A stretch of 18,413 nt of DNA, taken from assembly GCA_003838065.1 (NCBI GenBank), contig QZAC01000106.1:1-18413 (forward strand), written 5' to 3'. This document shows, in pieces, positions 13,222 through 18,413 of the stretch (the first letter of the stretch is position 1; every line of letters starts with the position of its first letter). A program made the position numbers and the translations under genes. The notes beneath the pieces were generated by a model that was given only the letters and a program-made list of their open reading frames with translations, did no database searches and had not been told where the DNA came from. Source of the stretch: Methanocalculus sp. MSAO_Arc2. Lineage in GTDB: Archaea > Halobacteriota > Methanomicrobia > Methanomicrobiales > Methanocorpusculaceae.

Positions 13222-14466
13222 ATGTCCGGAGGAGAACAATCGACCCTGGTATATGATGATCCCGGGATCCTCTCCGTTATCAGGCTCTCCCACATCATCA
13301 GGGACCGGCTTGACACGCCGGATCTGCGTGGCATACGTGTCCGCGGCGAAGTGACAAATTTTCGTCTTCATACATCCGGCCATATGTATTTCTCTCTCTC
13401 AGACAGGCAGGATGACGGTGTGGCATCCATCGACTGCGTCATCTGGAGGCGTGCAGCTGAGAAGATCTCACCTCTCCCGCAGAACGGAACCGATGTTATT
13501 GTAACCGGTTATGTCGATCACTACCCGCCTTACGGCAAGACCCAGTTTGTTGCAGACAATCTGGTATATGCCGGTATAGGAGGAAAATATCTCCTTCTTG
13601 AACGCTGGAAGCAAGAGCTTGCTGCAGAGGGTTGTTTTAACGAGGCAAACAAGCAGCCGATCCCTGCGTTTCCGGCACGTGTGGGAGTGGTCACTTCAAA
13701 AACAGGTGCAGTACTGCACGATATCAGAAACATCCTTTCACGCAGATTTCCAGTTGATCTCATCCTCTCGCCGACACAGGTCCAGGGAGAGTTTGCCCAC
13801 ACAGATATTGCAGCAGCACTTGGGCGTATTGACGGAAAGGTCGATGTGATCATCATTGCACGGGGCGGGGGGAGTTTCGACGATCTCTTCTCTTTCAATC
13901 ACCCGGATGTGATCAGGGCAATCTCATCCTGCAGAACACCGGTTATCTCAGCCATCGGCCATGAAGTAGATATCACCCTCTCTGATCTTGCAGCAGATGT
14001 TCGGGCACCAACACCATCTGCAGCAGCCGAACTGGTCGTGTGCGACAAAACCCAGCTCCTCCGGGAACATGCAGAAATGAAGTCCGGGATGCAGAAACTA
14101 CTCCTGGATACAATCGAACGCTTCCAGAGCGACCTTGAGGACATAAAACTCAGGATTGTCAGCAGGAGAATCGAGCGGCGGATCAGTGATATGAGGCAGA
14201 CAACTGCTGAGCTCCTTGAACGTCTTCAGAGAGGGATTGCATCCAGGCTTACCATGGAAAAAAAAGAGATCAGCCATATTGCAACAGAGATCAGATCTGC
14301 CGACATACGGGCACCGCTTCGCAGGGGATATGCTCTTCTCTTTAAAGACACTGCGTTGATTCGATCGGTTGAAGCGATACATGCAGGTGATCTGGTGACC
14401 ATATATCTCTCTGACGGAGATGCGGATGCAATGATACACGAGGTGCGCCATGACAGAGACATATGA
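13222..14466 (+). CDS. xseA: Exodeoxyribonuclease VII large subunit
   Basis: A 414-residue XseA, the catalytic subunit of the single-strand-specific exonuclease VII, which degrades ssDNA from both ends to oligonucleotides. The N-terminal OB-fold covers about 16-115 (LRGIRVRGEVTNF, GHMYFSLSD, GYVDHYPPYGKTQFVADNL). The catalytic core contains PARVGVVTSKTGAVLHDI (151-168), RGGGSFDDLFSFN (214-226) and SAIGHEVDITLSDLAADVRAPTPSAAAE (243-270). A long coiled coil follows (about 275-365), and the end contains LRRGYALLF. It is somewhat shorter than the roughly 450 residues of E. coli XseA. No ribosome binding site precedes the ATG at 13222, so the message is probably leaderless. It overlaps xseB by 17 nt. 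Confidence 0.95.
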   Translation: MSGGEQSTLVYDDPGILSVIRLSHIIRDRLDTPDLRGIRVRGEVTNFRLHTSGHMYFSLSDRQDDGVASIDCVIWRRAAEKISPLPQNGTDVIVTGYVDHYPPYGKTQFVADNLVYAGIGGKYLLLERWKQELAAEGCFNEANKQPIPAFPARVGVVTSKTGAVLHDIRNILSRRFPVDLILSPTQVQGEFAHTDIAAALGRIDGKVDVIIIARGGGSFDDLFSFNHPDVIRAISSCRTPVISAIGHEVDITLSDLAADVRAPTPSAAAELVVCDKTQLLREHAEMKSGMQKLLLDTIERFQSDLEDIKLRIVSRRIERRISDMRQTTAELLERLQRGIASRLTMEKKEISHIATEIRSADIRAPLRRGYALLFKDTALIRSVEAIHAGDLVTIYLSDGDADAMIHEVRHDRDI

Positions 14467-14632
14467 AGAGATGGTAACGCGGCTTCGCGATATAGCACGG
14501 AAGCTGGAAGACCCTGACACTCCCTTAGAGGAGAGCATCAGGCTCTATAAAGACGGAATCGAATTAATCAACAGGTGCGAGGACTTCCTCACCAAAGCCG
14601 AACTCAAAATCCTGGAATTAACCGAGGAATAG
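14450..14632 (+). CDS. xseB: Exodeoxyribonuclease VII small subunit
   Basis: A 60-residue all-helical protein with the XseB pattern: YEEMVTRLRDIARKLEDPDTPLEESIRLYKDGIELINRCEDFL. In bacteria several XseB chains coat the coiled coil of one XseA. Its start lies inside the last 17 nt of xseA, so expression is coupled. The 3' end overlaps the DUF371 gene on the opposite strand by 29 nt. Confidence 0.93.
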   Translation: MTETYEEMVTRLRDIARKLEDPDTPLEESIRLYKDGIELINRCEDFLTKAELKILELTEE

Positions 14633-15083
14633 CATATTCTTGTGGTTTTTTTGGATCATCGGGTTTGTGCGCGATTAGGAGGACATGCATGTCCAATCCC
14701 GATTGAAGGGTGCGGATCAGGTCCCGGGGTATCGTGCGTGCGACATAATCTGACTGTATCCCGATGGTGCGTCCGCAGATATAGTTGCTCCGGCGCCAGA
14801 CAAGATCGGTTGGATGGTCAAGGGTCATCTGATCTGATCCCCTGGACTGGATCTCGCAGATGATGTCTCCTGCAGAGAGGCGGGTGGTCAGGATTGCCGA
14901 GTTGTCTGAAAGGAGGTTACAGAAGGCATCTGAAAGATCGTATGCCCCCTTATCTGCTGAAACCCCGATGATACAGTCTCCCTTCAGGGTAAGATCGGTA
15001 TGGCATGTAACCTCAAATGTTGTCTTGTGCCGGGCCGTGATATGTGGGTGACCACGGCAATAGAGTTCTTCTCTGATCTCCAT
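14604..15083 (-). CDS. DUF371 domain protein
   Basis: A 159-residue protein matching the archaeal DUF371 family, which has no established function. Family-like segments include CRGHPHITARHKTTFEVT (9-26), DCIIGVSADKGAYDLSD (36-52) and the central GDIICEIQSRGSDQMTLDHPTDLVWRRSNYICGRTIGIQSDYVARTIPRDLI (about 73-123), followed by a polar C-terminal tail. No membrane segment or nucleotide-binding motif is seen. It is divergent from the zinc-protein gene at 15118 (34 bp apart). Its last 29 nt are convergent with, and overlap, xseB, including coding bases of both. Confidence 0.87.
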   Translation of the reverse strand: MEIREELYCRGHPHITARHKTTFEVTCHTDLTLKGDCIIGVSADKGAYDLSDAFCNLLSDNSAILTTRLSAGDIICEIQSRGSDQMTLDHPTDLVWRRSNYICGRTIGIQSDYVARTIPRDLIRTLQSGLDMHVLLIAHKPDDPKKPQEYAIPRLIPGF

Positions 15084-15117
15084 GGTTTATGATGTTCGCA
15101 TGACACATGTATAGAGT

Positions 15118-15690
15118 ATGTCGATTACTGCCAGATGCCCTGCCTGTGGAGAAGAGAACGACCATAAGATTCTTCGTGACGGGGCACCTGCCACAGTGCA
15201 GTGCCAGCATTGTGGACATACTCATCGTTTGAATATCAGCAGACCAGAGGTACTTACGATCCGATCGATCATCAGTGATGAAGGTGAGTCCACACAGGGA
15301 ACGATCGAGCTGCTGGATTGCGATACTGTCAGCATTGGCGATACATTCGTTGCCGATGTGGAAGATGATATCTTTGGAGTTGAAGTAACAGGTATCGAAA
15401 TAGCCAATGCCCGCAGAAAGAAGGCGTATGCACGGGATATCACCTGCCTCTGGACAAGAGTCATTGATACGGTTATTATTCGTGCCTCACTGCATAAAGG
15501 AGCGGTCACCTACCCTCTGTACGAAACTGTTGACGGTGAAACGGTGTATACCGTTGGAGAAGTTACGTCTGTTGGCGGGCGAATGTTTCGGATCACCCGT
15601 ATCAAAAAAAGAGACGGGGCTGTTATCAGAAAACCGGGATCATATACAGAAGCACGTTATATTAAACGGATCTATGGAGAGCGATCATAG
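15118..15690 (+). CDS. HVO_0476-family zinc-finger protein
   Basis: A 190-residue protein beginning with a zinc ribbon, ARCPACG at 5-11 and QCQHCGH at 28-34, so Cys7, Cys10, Cys29 and Cys32 are the likely ligands. The rest is beta-rich (IRSIISDEGESTQGTIELL, GDTFVADVEDDIFGVEVTGIE) and includes WTRVIDTVIIRASLHKG and a basic C-terminus. This layout is that of the archaeal family typified by HVO_0476 of Haloferax, whose function is not known; a role in binding nucleic acid is plausible. It overlaps the end of the thioredoxin-like gene by 6 nt, convergently. Confidence 0.85.
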   Translation: MSITARCPACGEENDHKILRDGAPATVQCQHCGHTHRLNISRPEVLTIRSIISDEGESTQGTIELLDCDTVSIGDTFVADVEDDIFGVEVTGIEIANARRKKAYARDITCLWTRVIDTVIIRASLHKGAVTYPLYETVDGETVYTVGEVTSVGGRMFRITRIKKRDGAVIRKPGSYTEARYIKRIYGERS

Positions 15691-15945
15691 ATATTTTTCC
15701 AGGAGATCACAGAAATCATCAGCATGGAGAAGGCCCTCCACCTTTTCGACGACGGTGTCATCGACCAGGATGACGGTTGTCGGGGTCACTTTCAACCCAT
15801 ACATGCTGATATATTCCTGGTGTTCCTGTGCATTGATCGATTCGATTGAAACCGACATCGTCTCCATAACCTCATTATTAATCGGTTCCTGTTCAAGACA
15901 ACCCATACATCCTTCCTGATAAAATGAAAGTATCCTCACTGCCAT
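15685..15945 (-). CDS. Thioredoxin-like protein with CMGC active site
   Basis: An 86-residue protein with a thioredoxin fold: an initial strand VRILSFYQ, the redox site CMGC at 13-16, a middle strand with YGLKVTPTTVILVDD (49-63) supplying the cis-proline of the TPTT segment, and a final helix DDFCDLLEKYL. It is shorter than classical thioredoxins and resembles the small glutaredoxin-like thioredoxins of methanogens. The CMGC site differs from the usual CGPC. The frame is open back to 16005, but the ATG at 15945 fits the fold. No ribosome binding site is visible, and a T/A-rich tract about 27 nt ahead suggests a leaderless transcript. Confidence 0.85.
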   Translation of the reverse strand: MAVRILSFYQEGCMGCLEQEPINNEVMETMSVSIESINAQEHQEYISMYGLKVTPTTVILVDDTVVEKVEGLLHADDFCDLLEKYL

Positions 15946-16013
15946 AGGGGGAACTCTTGGAGGTTGAGATAAAAAAAGTATTGGATCGTATGAGTTACCA
16001 GACAAATAGACTG

Positions 16014-16706
16014 TTACCTGATTGAATTGATCGTGATGACAACATGTGAATACCCATACCTGAGCGTAACAGACTCATTGGTCTTTTCAATGACATATGA
16101 GGGTCGTATCATGCTTTCACTTTTGGCATCATCATCAAGGAGAATTTCTGGAGATTTTGCAAATCCAAGCAGGATCTGATCGCCAACCCGGACATCATCA
16201 TAGCTATATCCAATATCCTGGAATTCCTGGGGACTCAGCGTTACATCCAGCCCGACATCCGGGGTCTCAAACGTAAACGGTACAGTAATCTGGTCACGCT
16301 CCCGGTGTCCGATCGGTGATTCGACGATCGTCTTGAATTCCGGATTTAAGAGTGCGAAAGGAGGTATCTGACCAAATCGGTGAGGAATTGGAACCATTTC
16401 TTCTGCTGTTGTATATCCCGCCGTCACCTCGATTGGACCGGTAAGATAGACCAGGTGATCATCCGGGACAGGTGCAGAAGTCCAGACCCGCTCCGAGGTT
16501 GTCAGAATGGGAATTCCCTCATCCGCATAGACGGTAAAGTCGATGACAATACTGTCTCCCGGCTCGACTGCACGAAAGCTCCCAATCCATGCGGTGCCAA
16601 GCAAAGAGAGCACCATAGCAGCTGCCAGGAGAACGGCAAAGGCAATCGCCCCGAGTTTAGCCCAGTTAATCTCCTGTTTTTTTCTGGTCTTTTTCTGCTG
16701 TGCCAT
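16014..16706 (-). CDS. Membrane-anchored protein with weak FKBP-like features
   Basis: A 230-residue protein with a basic N-terminus (MAQQKKTRKKQ), one transmembrane segment at about 17-42 (AKLGAIAFAVLLAAAMVLSLLGTAW), and a large outer domain. The outer domain starts AVEPGDSIVIDFTVYADEG, which resembles the opening strand of FKBP-type prolyl isomerases (GDxVxVxYTxxxxDG). A later segment, IPHRFGQIPPFALLNPEFKTIVE, and the TVPFTFETPDV-GLDV stretch resemble the flap region of the SlyD-type archaeal FKBPs. The match is weak, so a prolyl isomerase activity is only a suggestion. The topology implies an extracytoplasmic domain with an uncleaved anchor. It is transcribed towards the thioredoxin-like gene, about 70 nt away. 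Confidence 0.75.
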   Translation of the reverse strand: MAQQKKTRKKQEINWAKLGAIAFAVLLAAAMVLSLLGTAWIGSFRAVEPGDSIVIDFTVYADEGIPILTTSERVWTSAPVPDDHLVYLTGPIEVTAGYTTAEEMVPIPHRFGQIPPFALLNPEFKTIVESPIGHRERDQITVPFTFETPDVGLDVTLSPQEFQDIGYSYDDVRVGDQILLGFAKSPEILLDDDAKSESMIRPSYVIEKTNESVTLRYGYSHVVITINSIR

Positions 16707-16800
16707 TATGGGAATATTGTTGTATCTCCAGGGGTAAAGCATTTGCCGATCAGGCCGGCGAAGAACTGGATATGACTGTTGTTTTCATCGTTCTATTGAG

Positions 16801-16809
16801 CGTATAAAA
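16801..16809. promoter_or_regulatory. TATA-like element in the divergent spacer
   Basis: CGTATAAAAATT lies in the 285-bp spacer between the FKBP-like gene (leftward) and proV (rightward). Read on the minus strand it would start the FKBP-like transcript near 16776 with a leader of about 70 nt. Read on the plus strand it would give a proV leader of about 160 nt. The direction is not certain. Confidence 0.3.
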
Positions 16810-16880
16810 ATTATGTAAGGCGTGCTGAAAGAAAAAAATCCCAAACACTTAACTTGTTCGTCTGCATGAATACTGTTACA

Positions 16881-16922
16881 GGAAAGATCAGTCCTTTCCA
16901 TCACAATCGATGATACTTATAA
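16881..16922 (+). promoter_or_regulatory. Inverted repeat and TATA-like box upstream of proV
   Basis: An inverted repeat GGAAAG (16881-16886) with CTTTCC (16894-16899) lies about 16 bp upstream of a TATA-like ACTTATAAC (about 16915-16922). A start near 16945 would give proV a leader of about 45 nt that includes its strong ribosome binding site. The inverted repeat is suitably placed for an osmotic regulator, but this is inference. Confidence 0.35.
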
Positions 16923-16991
16923 CATCTCAAAACGATTGTAGATCATTGGAGAACAGGCTTCAGGACCCGGTGCAGATGTCGGAGGTGTTCG

Positions 16992-18212
16992 ATGGAGAAT
17001 GATGAAGAACCAGAAGTTCAGATAGAAGTTCATGATTTATATAAAATTTTTGGGAGCAGGCCCGAGAAAGGGCTTGAATTGCTGAAAGCCGGAGAATCCA
17101 AAAAAAATATCCTGGAGAAGACCGGACAGACGGTCGGGCTGGCCGATGTCTCGTTTCAAGTACGCAGAGGTGAGATATTCGTCCTGATGGGCCTTTCGGG
17201 GTGTGGAAAATCCACACTCCTTCGGTGCATAAACCGTCTCATCGAGCCAACAGAAGGAAGTATCGTTATTAAAGGAAACGATATCGTCACGATGAGCACA
17301 GAAGAGCTGCTTGAGTTTCGGAGAAACCATATCGGAATGATTTTTCAGAACTTTGCCCTCCTCCCCCATAGAACGATCATGGACAATGTTGCGTTTGGAC
17401 TTGAGATCCGGGGAGTTGAAACCGAAGAACGGTACAAAAAGGCATCTGAAGCAATCAAGCTGGTTGGCCTTGAAGGCAACGAATACAGCATGCCCGATCA
17501 GCTCTCCGGGGGTATGAAGCAGCGGGTTGGACTTGCCCGTGCACTCGCAAGCGATGCTGAGATCCTGTTGATGGATGAGGCGTTCAGTGCACTGGATCCG
17601 CTCATCAGAAGGGATATGCAGGATGAACTGCTGGATCTCCAGGAGAGGCTGAATAAGACGGTCATTTTTGTCACTCATGATCTTGATGAAGCCCTCAAGC
17701 TCGGGAGCCGCATTGCACTGATGAGGGATGGATATATCATTCAGGTCGGCACAGCTGAAGAGATCCTGATGAACCCGAGCAACGAATATGTCGAACGGTT
17801 CGTCGCCGATGTCGATATGACCCGGGTGCTGACGGCACAGGATGTGATGAAAAAGGCCGATCCGGTTATATCCTGTAAAAGCGGTCCGCGTCTTGCGGCA
17901 CGGCTGATGAAAGAATACGGGATCTCAAGCCTCTTTGTCGTGACCCAGCACCGGCTCCTGAAGGGAATCGTCACCATCGATGATGTCGTCGAGGCAGTGA
18001 AGCAGGACCACACCACGCTCGAACAGATTGTCATCGAAGAAGTGCCCCAGATCCAGACAGACACCCCGCTTGCCGATATCATCCCGATCATTGCAGAGAG
18101 CAAGTATCCGCTCGCAGTCGTTGACCAGGACACCAGGCTGAAAGGGATCGTTGTGAGGGGATCGGTTCTCTCAGCACTTGCACGAAAGGAGAGTGAACCA
18201 ATTGTTGCCTAA
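16992..18212 (+). CDS. proV: Glycine betaine/proline ABC transporter ATP-binding protein with CBS pair
   Basis: A 406-residue ATPase of the ProV/OpuAA class, which powers uptake of osmoprotectants such as glycine betaine. The N-terminal extension KIFGSRPEKGLELLKAGESK is characteristic of ProV. The ABC core shows Walker A GLSGCGKST (67-75), the Q-loop IFQNFALLPHRT (117-128), the signature LSGGMKQR (171-178), Walker B ILLMDEAFSALD (191-202) and the switch His229 (VTHD). Two CBS domains occupy about 283-400 (TAQDVMKKADPVIS, GIVTIDDVVEAV, KYPLAVVDQD, GIVVRGSVLSAL), as in OpuA-type importers where CBS modules sense ionic strength. GGAGGTG lies 4 nt before the ATG at 16992. The start of the permease overlaps its end. 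Confidence 0.94.
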   Translation: MENDEEPEVQIEVHDLYKIFGSRPEKGLELLKAGESKKNILEKTGQTVGLADVSFQVRRGEIFVLMGLSGCGKSTLLRCINRLIEPTEGSIVIKGNDIVTMSTEELLEFRRNHIGMIFQNFALLPHRTIMDNVAFGLEIRGVETEERYKKASEAIKLVGLEGNEYSMPDQLSGGMKQRVGLARALASDAEILLMDEAFSALDPLIRRDMQDELLDLQERLNKTVIFVTHDLDEALKLGSRIALMRDGYIIQVGTAEEILMNPSNEYVERFVADVDMTRVLTAQDVMKKADPVISCKSGPRLAARLMKEYGISSLFVVTQHRLLKGIVTIDDVVEAVKQDHTTLEQIVIEEVPQIQTDTPLADIIPIIAESKYPLAVVDQDTRLKGIVVRGSVLSALARKESEPIVA

Positions 18213-18413
18213 AATTCCGATCGGCAGCTGGGTATCTGATCTTGTCGATTGGATCGAAGCAAATCTCGGATGGCTCCTCGATGCCATCACGGCTCTGCTG
18301 CGGTTCCTTTTAGACGGGTTCCGGGACCTGCTGATGCTGCTTCCGCCGCTTGCATTCATACCGGTCTTCGCAATAATCGTCTTTTTTGTTACACACCGGG
18401 ATATCCGGCTGGC
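18202..18413 (+). CDS. proW: Glycine betaine/proline ABC transporter permease, N-terminus (cut by window edge)
   Basis: The frame after proV reads LPKIPIGSWVSDLVDWIEANL and continues through two hydrophobic stretches to the right edge, about 70 residues, with no stop. Its opening resembles ProW/OpuAB permeases, which start with an amphipathic helix of this kind (PIGxWVxxxVDWL). A TTG at 18202, about 10 nt after GGAG (18188-18191), is the likely start; TTG 18205 and GTG 18193 are in the same frame, but the GTG is too close to the GGAG. The start overlaps the proV stop. A substrate-binding protein is expected downstream, outside the window. Confidence 0.85.
   Translation, partial: MLPKIPIGSWVSDLVDWIEANLGWLLDAITALLRFLLDGFRDLLMLLPPLAFIPVFAIIVFFVTHRDIRL

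Noticed and set aside
1..18413. tRNA genes, CRISPR arrays, insertion sequences, integrase sites
   Set aside because: No T-arm GTTCGANNCC-type sequence with matching acceptor arms, no regularly spaced direct repeats, and no transposase or integrase reading frame were found.

Overview
The window looks like chromosomal DNA of a euryarchaeal methanogen, most likely of the order Methanomicrobiales. The evidence is archaeal or eukaryote-type information-processing genes (L21e, L31e, L39e, LX, S19e, Rpb4/RpoF, prefoldin alpha, eIF6, SRP54/FtsY, RNase P Rpp21) mixed with bacterial-type genes (exonuclease VII, PurN, a glycine betaine ABC importer), together with archaeal TATA boxes and GGTG-type ribosome binding sites. 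The genus cannot be fixed from sequence reading alone.

Layout. (1) 1-2988, minus strand: operon trmY - pus10 - rpl21e - rpoF - DUF655, which runs off the left edge. TrmY and Pus10 are consecutive enzymes of the tRNA position-54 pathway and overlap by 4 nt. (2) 2989-4056: a 1.07 kb stretch without an intact gene. It holds the trmY promoter, a decayed MazF/PemK-like toxin gene, a GC-rich region of long imperfect inverted repeats enclosing a neat three-way junction (candidate structured RNA or repeat), a strong TATA box, a 43-codon ORF, and two hairpins at the srp54 3' end. (3) 4057-9623, minus: a ten-gene archaeal translation and protein-targeting operon, S19e - PDCD5 - PP-loop ATPase - L39e - L31e - eIF6 - LX - pfdA - ftsY - srp54, with a promoter and palindrome upstream at about 9683-9726. 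(4) 9773-10965, minus: purN - rnp4 - YhbY-like RNA-binding protein. The last gene has no ordinary start codon in frame. (5) 11003-13184, minus: a TIM-barrel sugar isomerase or AP-endonuclease-like protein followed by a CNNM/CorC membrane protein. (6) 13222-14632, plus: xseA-xseB (exonuclease VII), divergent from the TIM-barrel gene. (7) 14604-16706: DUF371 (-), HVO_0476-like zinc protein (+), thioredoxin-like (-) and an anchored FKBP-like protein (-). Two 3' ends overlap convergently. (8) 16992-18413, plus: proV-like ATPase with CBS domains and the start of its permease, cut by the right edge.

Most of the window is conserved housekeeping sequence. The parts that known families do not explain are the 3541-3810 structured element with its surrounding intergenic stretch, and the start of the YhbY-like gene. 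No tRNA, rRNA, CRISPR array or intact insertion sequence was recognised.
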